DNA of 64,000 nucleotides from NCBI GenBank assembly GCA_016748015.1, contig JAAOMT010000400.1:579874-643873 (forward strand), given 5' to 3'. The notes beneath the pieces are model-generated. The model ran no database searches, had not been told where the DNA came from, and worked only from the letters and a program-made list of their open reading frames with translations. This DNA is from Geosiphon pyriformis. Its lineage: Eukaryota > Glomeromycota > Glomeromycetes > Archaeosporales > Geosiphonaceae. Each line of letters begins with the position of its first letter. The first letter of the stretch is position 1. Below are positions 44,255 through 56,180 of this stretch, in pieces. A program made the position numbers and the translations under genes.

Positions 44255-45640
44255 AACCCACTTCAATGTATATAGCTTAAGATGTTGCTTAATAATTTCA
44301 ATAACATCTTTGCCAGTGAAAACAAATTTGGCAGAACTGACATTATCCAATACCAGATAAAAACTGGAGATGCGATGCCAATCAAACAAAGAGCATACAG
44401 AGTACCACCAGCCAGCCATGAGATCATCTGTCAAGAAATCAATCAAATGCTTGACAATGGGCTAATTCAGCTATCAATGAGTCCATAGTTGTCATCAGTA
44501 GTACTTGTCCATAAAAAAAACAGGAAGATCTGTTTTTGTGTGGATTACAGAAAACTCAATAATATAACTCGTGGAGACAGTTATCCAATTCCACAGATAC
44601 AAGAATTATTCAATGCTTTCAGTGGAAACAAATGGTTCTCAACATTGGACTTGAATAGTGGTTATTGGCAAGTAGCCATGGATCCAGCTGACAAAGAGAA
44701 AATGGCATTCACCATAAGGAAAGAGAATTTTGAATTTAAAGTAATGCCATTCAGCTTAACCAACACTCCAGCAACCTTCCAATGGCTAATGGAAATTGTG
44801 TACACTGGCTTATTGTGGAAATTAGTAGTTGTGTACTTGGACAACACCAATATATTCTCAAAAACATTTGATGATCATCTCCATCATCTTCAACAAGTAT
44901 TCAAAAGACTGCAATGAGCAGAATTAAAGCTAAATGCTACCAAGTGCTTTTTTGGCAAAACAGAACTGAAGTTTCTGGGACATATAGTCAGCAAAAACGG
45001 CATCAAGACAGACCCAGACAAGATAGAGATAGTAAAAAACTTTCCAGTGCCAACCAATGTGACCAAACTAAAATCATTCTTGGAATTTGCAAGCTATTAT
45101 TGTCACTTCATCAAAGACTTTTTTAAAATTGCTCAGCCACTTAACCATCTCCAAACCAAGAATGCAAAATATGAATAGACTGAAACTCAACAAAAAGCTT
45201 TTGATACTTTAAGAAGAAAGCTCATTCAAGCTCCAGTATTAATATATTCAGATTATAGTAAACCATTTATTATTACTACCAATGCATCAAGTCAAGCATT
45301 AGGAGCAGTATTATCTTAGAAAAGACCAGATGAAAGAGAACATCCAGTAGCATATGCCAGCTGAGATTTAACTCCAGCCAAAAAGAACTATAAAACACCA
45401 GAATTAGAACATTTAGCAATCTATTGGACAGTTATGAAATGGAAAGAATACTTGAGCCAAAAGTTTGAGGTATACACAGATCACAAAGGATTAACATCAC
45501 TCCAAAAACAAGAATTTGGAGACAGAAGACAGTCAAGATAGAAAATGGCTCTTTTGACATATACTTATACCATACATTATAAAAAAGAAAAAGACAACAG
45601 AAATGCCGACAGTTTGTCATGAATGAGACAAATTTAAGAA
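44255..45640 (+). pseudogene. Element D reverse transcriptase-RNase H (broken)
   Basis: RT starts near 44282 (FNNIFASENKFGRTDIIQ, PIKQRAYRVPPASHEI). TAG at 44486-44488 replaces the Trp codon, exactly as in B. The open block 44489-44917 carries CVDYRKLN, TLDLNSGYWQVAMD and FSLTNTPATFQ, and the polymerase box YLDN (second Asp lost). RNase H (about 45160-45620) has TTNASSQALGAVLS and many stops. Inactive. Confidence 0.9.
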
Positions 45641-46479
45641 CATTTCAACCCAAAAATATAACAAAACCAAAACAATACTCACAAAAATATAACAAAAGAT
45701 GAATACACAAAAATATTAACAACTTCAACATTATATAGATACTTAACAGTTCAAGAAGAAATTATCCCAATTGGAACAAAAGAAAATCAAACAACAATCC
45801 AAATATTTTATTATTTACCAAAATATACTTTATTGGAAAAATAGAAAAGATGCAGATCAACCAACCAAAGTAATTACAGAACCAAAAAAGGAGACAATAC
45901 TGTTCAACATACACTCAGATCCAACTACAGAACATTTTCATAAAGAAGATACCATGGAAAGAACCAGAAAAAGATACTATTAACCATCAATGTATTCAGA
46001 CATCATCCAATATATGCAAAATTGTGATGCTTGTCAAAAAAGAGAAGGAACAAGACCCAGCAAACCATTAAGACCAATCAAAGTGAGACAATCATTTGAC
46101 CACATTGGAATCGATTTAGTTGGACCATTGACAATTACCAGCAGAGGCAACAGATATATTGCAATAGTCATAGACTATCTTACTAAATGGCCAGAAGCCA
46201 AAGCAATTCAAAGAGCGGATGCAGAATCCATTGCCAAATTCATCCATCAAGATCTGATTTGTTGACATAGATGTCCAAAAAAACTATTATCAAACTAAGG
46301 AACTCATTTTGTGAATAGAACATTAGCAGAACTAAGCCAAAGATTCGGAATTAAGAGACCACTATCATCACTATATCATCCACAAACCAATGGATTAGTT
46401 GAAAGATTTAATAGAACATTGTGTGAAGCAATAGTGAAACTCAGCCAAAAAAACCAGGATGAATGGGATTTGTTCATAC
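45641..46479 (+). pseudogene. Element D integrase N-terminal part, interrupted by element E
   Basis: The H2C2 domain (HSDPTTEHF...CDACQ, about 45915-46035) is followed by the first catalytic Asp in IGIDLVGP. The block NRYIAIVIDYLTKWPEAKAI follows. The second Asp segment reads LLSN-stop-GTHF (Asp to Asn plus a stop). The Glu helix is intact (NGLVERFNRTL). The text stops at WDLFI at 46479 and resumes after element E at 54101. Confidence 0.88.
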
Positions 46480-47134
46480 TGTTATAGTTGAAACTCATAA
46501 TTTTTATTAATTATCACATGTATTAGTCACTGATGTCATATAATTAGCCACTCTATTTTTAGATAGTGATCATTGACCTAATCATTGACCTGGTCATTGA
46601 CCTGATCATTAACCACTTTCAATAGCTATATAAGCAATGAGTCTCTTAGCTGTAGAAAATCATCTCTCAGACAAGAATCAAATAAATAAAAATAACAACT
46701 TTCATCTTAATCACTCTTTTATCGCTAATTTCCCTTTCCCTATCTTCAAGTATCCGAACATCTTAGGATAAAAGATTACTTGTTGGCCTTTTCTTGACAT
46801 ATATAATTGTAGCATTTGAAGATTATTTGAATAAACGTGACTGAAGAGCACAAGTTGATACCTGATATTGAATTCTAAGAGTGCTGATGTGAGGGATAGA
46901 ATTATACTAGCAGTTATCAATTGTTGACAGTATGGACTATCCCTCTACCTTCAGATTCCCTTGTTACCTTTTGAAAAGAATAGCGACTGAGATATTTTAT
47001 GAGACTGATCTTGCACATTGAATCCATACTCATTCAATTTGCTCATTGAAGTTGAATCCCCTTTAATTATTTCCATCACCCTACAATCCTGTTCTCCCTT
47101 GCTATCTGTTAGCTTGTTACTCCAACCCATAACA
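46480..47134 (+). repeat. Element E 5' LTR
   Basis: 655 bp, TGTTATAG to CATAACA. Four 12-bp units (46568-46615) and TATATAAG (46627-46634) are followed by AATAAATAAA (46681-46690). The presumed primer site TGGTGCTC begins at 47141. It differs from the 3' LTR by roughly 7% by eye, nearly all transitions. Confidence 0.92.
46568..46634 (+). promoter_or_regulatory. 12-bp repeat block and TATA box of element E 5' LTR
   Basis: Four tandem 12-bp units of (G/A)(A/G)TCATT(G/A)ACC(T/A) end 11 bp before TATATAAG. Position and spacing match those in the A LTR and the E 3' LTR, so this is probably the U3 promoter. Confidence 0.65.
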
Positions 47135-47186
47135 TAAAAGTGGTGCTCTTTGTAAGGTTGTCAAAATTTACTTATTCCCTTATTGT

Positions 47187-48725
47187 ATGGGTGATTACTT
47201 ATATTTGCCACAGCAATCAGAAGAACACTTTATAGCACACAACAGAAACAACCTAGATTTCATTGAACTTAATCCTCTGCCCTCCTGCTTGATCTGCTTC
47301 CCTCTTGAAGAACAATCCAATAGACAATTCCAAGACTTTTGGAACTGGCTCCTGAATGAACATTCAGCTGAAACCTATACAGCTTATACAACCTATTACT
47401 TTGACCAAGCTTATTTTGAAAACAACTTTGAAGAAAGAAACAACAGTATCAATCAGCTCTTATATTCTGCAACCTTTGAACAACAGCCCCCTGATTTTGA
47501 ATATCTGAATTATCAAATCCACATTTGGATTGCTGCCCATTAAGCAACTGAAACTCCCTTTGAAACAGAAGAAGAAAGCTACTAAACTGCCTCTGTTTTT
47601 GACTATTTATTAAGCGAATCAGACTCGTCTACACAAACAGTTACCCCTAAACCAATGACTAATGACCTCATGCAAGCAAACATTTTGGCCGTCCTCCAAG
47701 GTATACAAACTGCTTTAGGAAAAAGAAACAATACCCCACTACCACTATTTAGAGATAATGCACAAGATCTAATTGAATGATTGGATGATTTTGAGAGAGC
47801 TGCCACAGCCAACCAGTATGATGAAGAATACAAGTTCCAAATTGTTGGTGGCTACCTCCAAGGCTCTCCTGCTACCTGGTTCTTACAAGAAACAGATGCC
47901 AATGCTCAACACAGAATAATCAGATGGACACCAATCAATGCTAGAGAAGAAAATACTTCTTTTACTACCCGATTTGAGGCCAAGTTCAGAACCCCAATAT
48001 TAATATCCAAATGGCACATGGAATTAGAAAGAAGAACCCAAGGCCCTGGAGAAGTAGTGACTGAATATGCCAAAGCTATTAGAAAGCTAATCAAATATGT
48101 AGACTCTGGGAGAAATTGGACAGAAGAACAGAAAATTCACTCCTTCACAAAAGGATTGAGAACTGATCTATCATATGCTCTTTGGTCCCTTCTGGCCCTA
48201 AAAGACAACTCTACAATGGACATGGCCATTAAACTTGCCCAACGAATTGAAGACAACCAAAGAATACATTTGGAATCTACATTTCCAGTTTTTGCTCCTG
48301 CTTCTGTCATGGCTTCTGCCTCTCAAATGGCTGCTGCTTTTTTTGCTGCCCAAACTCAAGATCCAAATGAACAATTAATTAATAAACTCACAGCCAATTT
48401 TGCCCGGTTATTAGAACCTTTGGCACAAGCAGTCAGAGATAACCAGCAACCACCAAGACCTAGATACGAACCTCGTTTTAATTAGCCCCAGCAACCTCCC
48501 TATCAAAGACAACAAAATCATGGCCCACTTGTATGCTATCACTGTGGATTAACTGGACACTTTTCAAGAGATTGCAACAATCCTCCACTGCCTCCACCAG
48601 TTCCCAGAAACAATAATGCCCAGAACAACAGACCCAACAACAACAATGTTCCCAACCAAAGACCCAATCATGCCAACATCAATTTCTTTGGAGAGGATCC
48701 CCTAGTTGAAGCCACTGTTTATTAG
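47187..48725 (+). pseudogene. Element E Gag (four in-frame stops)
   Basis: One frame of 513 codons from ATG at 47187, interrupted by TAA 47541, TAA 47583, TGA 47778 (a Trp codon by context) and TAG 48483. No frameshift is needed. The N-terminal 118 residues are Tyr/Asn/Glu-rich and unassigned. 47781-48485 is a typical retrotransposon Gag capsid (YLQGSPATWFLQE...FEAKFRTP...YAKAIRKLIKYVD...FTKGLRTDL). A CCHC knuckle lies at 48534-48575 (CYHCGLTGHFSRDC), followed by a Pro/Asn-rich tail. Pol begins in the -1 frame with a short overlap. Confidence 0.87.
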
Positions 48726-50170
48726 TCTTTAAACTGGTAGGCGCATCTCCAAAAGATGAGAGTGCAAGCCAATCAGAAGAAAACCCCTTTTACACTTTTA
48801 ACTTAACTAATGACAACCATAACATGGATGAATTAGCAATCAACCCCTCTAAATCCACAAGAAAGAAGAAGAAAGCCAAAGTTGATTTCGTTCTGGACCC
48901 CAATAAAGCTTCTACATCAACTGCTAACAACAATAAGTCCCCAAAAGCCAAAATTTTCAAGAACTCTCCAAAGTTGGAACCTCCAGAAATAGTACAAAAA
49001 TCCGGCCCCTATTCTGTTGTCAAAGACCTCATGGAAACCCCAGTACATATAATCTTTGGCCAATTGATGACCCATCCACAATTCAGAAAAGATTTTTGCA
49101 AATCTCTGATTCCAAAGAAAAAGACATCCAAAACTAACAAACGCCCTCGCCAAGCTGGACTTGCTGACAATAGCAATATCACTTCTCTAATTTGCAAAGC
49201 CCAAGTGGTTGGCTACTTCATTGATTTGATCCTAGACAGTGGATCATCTGTTAGTGTTATTGCTAAACACTTTCTTGAAGCAATTGGCAGAAAAATTGAT
49301 GAACCATCCACATGACCAATGATCAATGTGCATGGTGATAAAAAGAAAGGATTTGGCATAGTCAAAGCTATTCCTGTCCGCATCAATGGCATCAGCATTG
49401 AAACTGATATGGAAGTATCTGAAGTGAAAGAATACACCATTATTGTTGGCAATGAATGGCTCAAGAAAGCAAAAGCTTTGCTTGATTATGAACTCTGTAA
49501 ACTAACCATCAGATGTGGTGAGAAATCCATTGTGGTTAAGTGTCGTCATTGGACAACTCCCCCAGTATCCAAGCAGAGCCCAGAAAAAAATGAATTAGAC
49601 AAATCAGATGATGAAGAAAGTGAGGAAAAAGAAGAACAAGAAGAAACTGCTAAACTCACTTATACCATCTTTATCAGCAATGACAAACCATTGGATAATG
49701 TCAAGGCAGATAAAGAAGGAATCATTGTCAATGGCAAGCTGATCTGCTGGCCTTATTATGACATGCTCAGAAGAACCTTTGACAGAAAGCCAGGCAAGAA
49801 AGCCAAATACAGTTATTGGTGGCATGGTTCTTGTGCCTAGTGCTGATACGACAAACCATTGTATTCTCCTAGTGATAAATGCATGTCCTGCCTGATCTAT
49901 TACAAAGATTGGGAACCAATCAGCTTGATATCCTGTGAGGAAATAAAAGAAGTCCAAAAGTCTTTTGAAAACAAACCACCTGAAATCCAATTACTGGTTG
50001 TAGAACAAAGAGAACTCTCTCCAAAAGAAAGAAAAATAGACATTGAAAACCTGCTGGCTAGAAACAGTCCAGTTATCTCAAAAGAAGGTAAACCTCCTGA
50101 ACATACATATGTGATACAACACACCATCATCACCAGAGAAACTTGCCCCATCCATTTGAAGCCCTATTAA
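48722..50170 (+). pseudogene. Element E protease, zinc ribbon and linker
   Basis: In the pol frame, 48824-49315 has a basic Lys-rich stretch and then the protease strand VVGYFIDLILDSGSSVSVI with DSG intact. TGA 49313 interrupts (the same site as in A), then 49319-49840 continues through IIVGNEWLKKA and an acidic DDEESEEKEEQEE run. A CX2C-X15-CX2C zinc-type module (first Cys 49832, last 49891) contains two Trp-to-stop changes. The linker 49859-50170 leads to RT. Matches element A domain for domain. Confidence 0.85.
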
Positions 50171-50925
50171 TCCAACTGGTGCAATGATGAGTTTATCAAA
50201 AAGGAAATAACCCGAATGAAAAACCTTAGATTCATACAGGAAACTAAGAGTGAATGGGCATTCCCGGTTGTAGTGGTATCCAAGAAAAGAGAAACCCTAT
50301 GCTTTTGTGTTAACTATTGCCAATTAAATGTCATTACTAAAAGAGACATGTACCCACTTCCCAAGATTAATACAAGGCTAGACCAATTTCATGGTGCCAC
50401 TTTCTTTTCAACCATTGACTTAACTGCTGAATTCTGGCAAGTAGAGATGGATCCAGAAAGCAGAAAGAAAACTGCCTTCATCACCAAGTATGGCACCTAC
50501 AAATTCACAGTCATGCTTTTTGGTTTCACAAATGCTCTTCCCACCTTTCAATGCTTAATGGACAAAGTATTTGAATCAGTAAAAGAAAACTTTGTTCTAG
50601 TTTACTTGGACGACATAATGGCATACTCAAAAACCTGTGATGAATACTTTGAACATTTGCAAAAGGTTTTTGACCTCCTTAGAAATGCTGGCCTTAAGAT
50701 CAATCCAATCAAATTATTCTTTGGACGTTAATCCACCCAGTTTCTTGGCCATCTTATTACAAAAGATGGAATTTTTTCTGATCCAGCCAAAATTGAAAAA
50801 GTTCAAACCATTAGACAACCAATGAATATTTATGAACTACGCTCTTTTCTTGGTTTGGCCTCTTATTATTGCAAGTTTGTCAAGAGTTTCTTCAAAATTG
50901 CCACTCCTCTCAATTAGCTACTTAG
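50171..50925 (+). pseudogene. Element E reverse transcriptase (box YLDD intact)
   Basis: Blocks in order: SEWAFPVVVVSKK, FCVNYCQLN (usually VDY), STIDLTAEFWQVEMD, FGFTNALPTFQ and the catalytic YLDD at 50603-50614, then LFFGR. A TAA at 50729-50731 follows (A has CAA), and TAG at 50915-50917 is shared with A. It is the only RT in the window with both catalytic Asp codons preserved. Confidence 0.88.
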
Positions 50926-51411
50926 AAAAAACATCAATTATCACTGGGGCACTCATCAACAAAAAGCATTTAAAATTCTGAAGAAAAACTGGTTACAGAA
51001 CCCATCCTTATGCAATCTAATCTGGATCGATCTTTTATCCTCCATACTGATACATCTGGTTATGAACTTGGTGCTATTCTTTCCCAGAAAGACAAAAATG
51101 GCAGGGAACATGCCGTAGCATATGCCAGTAGAACTCTCACACCAGCAGAAAGGAACTACTCAGTCATTAAACAAGAATGCTTAGCAGTAGTTTGGGCTAC
51201 CAGCTACTGGGACAAATATCTTAAGGGTGTGAAATTTTTGGTGGTAACAAATCACCAAGCTTTGGTTTGGTTACACAACAAAAGAAACCTGGAACATAAA
51301 TGGATAACTTGCTGGATACTCCACTTGGATGAATTCGACTATGACATTCAATACTGCAAAAAAGCTAATCATCAAAACGCTGACGCTCTTTTCAGACTTA
51401 TCATCCAGTGA
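50926..51411 (+). pseudogene. Element E RNase H
   Basis: A one-base deletion near 50978, relative to A, shifts the frame in the tether. From 51010 the domain is open: TDTSGYELGAILSQ, YASRTLTPAERNYSVIKQE, VVTNHQALVWL (second Asp region changed to Asn), and HHQNADALFRL at the end. The Glu block and last Asp are readable. Stop TGA at 51409-51411. Confidence 0.85.
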
Positions 51412-51476
51412 TAGTAAAACCCTCCCAAACCAAACCAACTTAATTATTTGTAACTCCCCCACAAACAAACACAATA

Positions 51477-52790
51477 ATGGACTTGGACAACTACTCTGCC
51501 TTAATAGAATTTTTGGGTAAAGGACAATACCCGCCGGATTATACTCGACAGCAAAGAGAACATTTGCACAAACAATTAAATTTCTATTTGATTTGCCAGA
51601 ACCAGTTATATAAAAGAAATAGAAAAGATCCTGACTGCCCCCAGAGAGTCATTAGATTTGAAGAAAGAGAAATTGTAATCTACATTATGCACACTGATTT
51701 ATTAGCTGGACACTTTGGAAAAACAAAAACAATTCAGAAAACTTTAGCTTACTATTATTGGCCTACTTTGGGAAAAGACATTGCTGAATACATTAAAACC
51801 TGTAATACTTGCCAAAAAAAAGGAAAACCTAATCGCAAAGAAGATATTCATCTGATCTCTGTTGGTCAACCATTTGACAGAATTGGTATAGATGTTGTTG
51901 GACCTTTAACAGTAACTCCTAATGGCAACAGATACATTATCACAGCTACCGACTATCTTACAAAGTAAGTAGAAGCAAGAGCCACCTCAGATCAAACAGC
52001 AGTCTCAATTGCCAATTTCATTTATAAAGATATTATCTGTCACCATGGCTGCCCCAAAGAACTTTTATCTAATAAAGAAAGAGCTTTTCTCAGTACACTG
52101 GTTAAAGAACTTTGCAGAAAAATGGGAATACGTCATAAACTCTCTTCTTTTTATTACCCCCAAACAAATGGCCTAGTGAAATGTTTCAATAGAACACTAT
52201 ATAAAACCCTAGCCAAAACCAGTGAAGAAACCAACCTATGAGACAAAGTATTGCTTTCAGCTTTGTTTGTCTACAGAACTGTGAATCATGACATAACAAG
52301 TTATGAACCCTTTTATCTGCTTTATGAACGAATGACAATTCTACCAATAGAAACGAATATAGAAACAATACCTTTTGAAAAAATAATAATAGGAGATTAC
52401 AAAAACATTTTGCAAAGAAGACTTGGTACCATTCTTGACTCATTGGTAGAAGCACAGATAATTGCCTTTGAAAAGATAAAACAGTTCCAAGAAAAGCTCA
52501 AAAAGAAAAAAACCTATAAAACACTTTCCTTAAGTATTGGTAACTTAGTTTTGGAATACTATTCAGACAGAGACAATGTCTATGGTGATAAATTCTCCAG
52601 CTGCTGGAAAGGACCCTTTATAGTCAACAAAGTTTTGAACAATGGTTCTTATATCTTACAAGATCAATATGGAACAATCTTTAATGATCACCCTGTTTAT
52701 GGCACACGACTCAAGAAATATCACAAACGACCTGATTGGTTACCTGTTGTGGTAATACCAACCCAAATGATCAACAAAATTCAGATATAA
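51477..52790 (+). pseudogene. Element E integrase (broken)
   Basis: 51477-51968 contains the H2C2 domain (HTDLLAGHF...CNTCQ), first Asp (IGIDVVGP) and NRYIITATDYLTK, then TAA at 51966-51968 where Trp is expected. Downstream, the second Asp is Asn (LLSNKERAF) and the Glu is Lys (NGLVKCFNRTL), so the DDE triad is lost. 52251-52790 is the open C-terminal part with LSIGNLVLEY, GPFIVNKVLNNGSY and RLKKYHKRPDW. Confidence 0.88.
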
Positions 52791-52831
52791 ATAAATGCAC
52801 TATTCCCAAAACAGAGGTATCTTCAATCAAC

Positions 52832-53488
52832 ATGAACAATTATTTTCTAGATCAAAATATTCAAAACGCTTTCTACACTCTCCATGAGTACTGGATCAAA
52901 AATTATCCAAATGCTACTCTAACCATTGGAAAACAAACCACCATAACTGATAACAGTAGAACACATACTGTTATTAGACCAAAAAAAACCACTACCAGAA
53001 GAGAAAAAATTGGTAGCAAAATGGATAAGTATTTGCTGAAAAGCATAACAGCAGCAATACTTACATCTTTCATGACAATTGGAAAAATGATTAAAGAAAT
53101 CTTGCCCATAGACAAAAACTTGTCATATAGAAGGCAATTAGAACTCTATGATTGTCTTGGTGAAATCATAGAAGAAATGAAGCTCATAAAGAAAACAACT
53201 TTAGAGATACAAGTGGAAATTTTGGGCATTATACGTTTAGATGTCCCAAGAGTTTTGACCATTGCAAGAAAAGCCAAAACTTTTATACAAAGATTTGGTC
53301 TTTTGGATACAAAGCTTATTTTGCCTCAAGTACTATATACTCTATCCACAAAAGACTTCAACAAACTAATTAGTTTTGAGTTAGACAAAACCCTTTAATT
53401 AGAATACCCTATAAATAGCTTGATTTCACTGGAGCTTAATCTCTTTGAAGAGGATGATATTACAGTTGAAACCCATAATTTTTATTAG
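52832..53488 (+). pseudogene. Element E ORF3 (env-position ORF of unknown function)
   Basis: 219 codons from ATG to TAG, 41 bp after pol. Only one internal stop (TAA 53396-53398, CAA in element A). Begins MNNYFLDQNIQNAFYTLHEYW, then LTIGKQTTIT, a basic stretch (RPKKTTTRREK), and a long predominantly helical body (KYLLKSITAAIL, RRQLELYDCLGEIIEEMKLIKKTTLEIQVEIL, IARKAKTFIQRFGLLD). The end is acidic (LELNLFEEDD) and overlaps the LTR by 31 bp. About 90% like element A's ORF by eye. No envelope features seen; function unknown. Confidence 0.75.
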
Positions 53489-54100
53489 TTATCACATGTA
53501 TTAGTTACTGATGTCATATAATTAGCCACTCTATTTTTAGATAGTGATTATTGACCTAGTCGTTAATCTGGTCATTAACCACTTTTAATAGCTATATAAG
53601 CAATGAGTCTCTTAGCTGTAGAAAATCATCTCTCAGACAAGAATTAAATAAATAAAAATAACAACTTTCATCTCAAACACTTTCTTATCACTAATTTTCC
53701 TTTTCCTACCTTCAAGTATTCGAACATCTTAAGATAAAAGATTACTTGTTGGTCTTTTCTTGACATATATAATTGTAGCATTTGAAGATTATTTGAATAA
53801 ACATGACTGAAGAGCACAAGTTAATACCTGATATTGAATTCTAAGAGTGCCAATGTGAGACATAGAATTATACCAGCAGTTATCAATTGTTGACAGTACG
53901 GACTATTTCTCTACCTTCAGATTCTCTTATTACCTTTTGAAAAGAATAGCGACTGAGATATTTTATGAGACTGATCTCGCACATTGAATCCATATTCATT
54001 CAATTCGCTCATTAAAGTTGAATCCCCTTTGATTATTTCCATCACTCTACAATCCTGTTCTCTCTTGCTATCTGTTAGCTTGTTACTCCAACCTGTAACA
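53458..54100 (+). repeat. Element E 3' LTR
   Basis: 643 bp, beginning TATTACAG (TG changed to TA) and ending TGTAACA. Three 12-bp units (53546-53581) against four in the 5' LTR; TATATAAG at 53593-53600. Preceded by the purine tract TTTGAAGAGGATGA. Confidence 0.92.
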
Positions 54101-54706
54101 ATATCATCAGTATTATTTGCTTATTGGACAATGAAGTAAGACACCACACAAACAACATCATTTGAATTGATATATGGTAAAACAGCAACATTACCAGTTG
54201 AGATAGAAGTTAACACATATCCAACTGAACCAATAACAGAAGAAAATTTCCAAGAAACATTGTTAAAAAGAACATATGACTTAATGGAAACATTGGAAAA
54301 CAAATGAAAAAGAGCAGCTGATAAAATACAAAAGTCACAAGAGAAACAGAAAAAAAGACATGATAATCAACTACCAGACAAACCAGTTGAATTCAAAATT
54401 GGAGACAAAGTATTCTTACATTGTACCAAAGCAGAAAAACAATAGAGTGGAAAATTTGACCCCAAATGAGATAGACCATTTCACATAAAAAAAATTCTAA
54501 GGAATAGAGCTTACAAATTAAGACTAGATAACAAAATTTTAACCAAAGCAGCACATGAAAATTGACTGAAACCATACCACAACATCACACCACTATTCAC
54601 CAGTAATATTCCACAATTAAGAGTACAAAAGATACTAGTCCAACCAGAGGAAATTCCATGAGATCTGAAACCAATCATCATCATTGACAACAACACGTTA
54701 AATTAA
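54101..54706 (+). pseudogene. Element D integrase C-terminal part
   Basis: Resumes after element E with the LSVL/YWTMK equivalent, continues TATLPVEIEVNTYPTEPITEENF and KSQEKQKKRHDNQLPDKPVEFKIGDKVFLHCTK (SH3-like strand), and ends KPIIIIDNN with TAA at 54704-54706. Several TAG/TGA changes relative to B. Confidence 0.86.
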
Positions 54707-54730
54707 TCCATAAAAAGAATATATAAAGAC

Positions 54731-55384
54731 ATGGTAGACACGACAAGAAATATTAGAAAAATGGAAATTACAGACAACATCCATTTACTAGCACAACAAC
54801 TCTTTCAATTGATTCAACACCAAAAGATGAAAATTACAATTAATCAACAAACCATTCAATATCAAGACACTAGAAAAATATCACCACATAGAACACAGAA
54901 GAAAACAGAAAATACTGTTGACAAAATCATTGTGAAAGTAAAATTAGCAATAAAAAAGTTGACAAAAAAGTCACTATATTAAGAGTTGACTAAAAAAACT
55001 TGGAATTGGTGGATACAACAATTTTCAAGAAACTATTGTTATTTTTACTTGGGACAACACGTGAATATCCAGAATCTATATATGGATAAAACAAAGCAAT
55101 TATTCAACATCAGAATACTACAACAATTAAAACATTTTGTGGGAAAGAACAACTTATCCACACAGACCCAAGTCATATACCAAATACACACAGCATTTCA
55201 GGATCGACCAGAAATCTTACTCAACAAAGCAATGGACACAGTTACCAATAATCAATTAAAAAAGATCATTAATGCTCAATTTGAAGAATTACAGACTCAA
55301 ATAACACAAGTAATTCTTGAAAATGAAATTCAGGAAATACTTCAAGAAGGAGAATTAACAGAGTTAGATTTTGATGGGGCTTAA
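54731..55384 (+). pseudogene. Element D ORF3 (env-position ORF of unknown function)
   Basis: 218 codons from ATG to TAA, 24 bp after pol. One internal stop (TAA 54980-54982, CAA in B). Begins MVDTTRNIRKMEITDNIHLLAQQLFQLI, then KITINQQTIQY. The middle has WNWWIQQFSRNYCYFYLGQHVNIQNLY and HFVGKNN; the C-terminal half looks helical (QLKKIINAQFEELQTQITQVILENEIQEIL), possibly a coiled coil, with an acidic end. Same size as the ORF3 of A/E. No signal peptide or membrane span. Confidence 0.75.
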
Positions 55385-55403
55385 GATTAAAAGGAGAGAA
55401 TAA

Positions 55404-56180
55404 TATTACTTATAGAAATATAGAGAATATATATTAGCATAGTTATTAACCAATTAGAAGTAGACATAGTAAAATATGGAATTCCAGGATTCCTCTTAGG
55501 AATTGCAGGATTCCTGTTGTGAAGAATTGAAGAATTAAGGAATCTCAATTATATATATATAGCAGTAGGATTAGAAGCTAAAAAGACAGACCTCTCAGTT
55601 TAAATTTCATCTAGACAACCTTCCAAACCACAAATAAATAACTGTTTGTTATCTCAAACCCGCTGTTACTATCAATACTTCATGTTGATAATAATTAATC
55701 TTTAACCATACTGGAACAATAGCTTTTGATTATGGCTATTAATGGAATACTAATTTGCAAATCGCCTTGGCTTATTTCTTTTCTTTCTTTATTTTCTTTT
55801 CTTTTTTTTATTTCTTGCTTTGATTTTATTGTTGTTTACTAACTCTATTGAGGATTAATGTGTGGGATACTGATATCAGGATAAACGTGACTGGTAAAAA
55901 ACCCAGAAATAAGGGTAGAACACTCAATTGAGGATAGCTTACCAGAAAAAATACTGGCCATCAAGCTGAGAAAGAAATTGACAAAACTGCGGTTTCGGGA
56001 AGCTATGAATAAAACTATTACCATTAAATCTCTGTTTATTATACAAAGAACTCAACCAAACCCTTTGAATATAAATCTGTCAGACACAAATCTTCAGATC
56101 ACTATCAATTGCAACTAAATTTGAGCACCAAGTTATGAGTTTGTTATCTAATCCAACACCAGAAATAGTCACCTGTAACA
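55404..56180 (+). repeat. Element D 3' LTR
   Basis: 777 bp, TATTACTT to TGTAACA. Aligns with 38273-39267 but has a much shorter inverted-motif array (55478-55530) and lacks the roughly 125-bp block present in the 5' LTR. TATATATATAG lies near 55551-55562. Confidence 0.9.

Larger units (their letters stand above)
46480..54100 (+). mobile_element. Element E: complete Ty3/gypsy-type LTR element nested in D
   Basis: 7621 bp with LTRs 46480-47134 and 53458-54100. Flanking tetranucleotides are ATAC (46476-46479) and ATAT (54101-54104), a 4-bp TSD with one transition. Joining the flanks restores D's integrase. Gag, protease, Cys module, RT, RNase H, integrase and ORF3 are in order. Same family as A. 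The RT box YLDD is intact, but integrase residues, several stops and a frameshift make it inactive. Confidence 0.92.
38273..56180 (+). mobile_element. Element D: Ty3/gypsy-type LTR element, carrying nested element E
   Basis: Same family as B: primer-site hairpin, gag, protease, Cys-rich module, dUTPase-like domain, RT, RNase H, integrase, ORF3, purine tract (AAAAGGAGAGAATAA, 55389-55403) and two LTRs. Element E (7.6 kb) sits in the integrase. No TSD is present (TGGG before, ATAT after), the LTRs differ structurally, and the LINE on the left does not resume on the right, so D looks like a recombination product. Confidence 0.88.
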
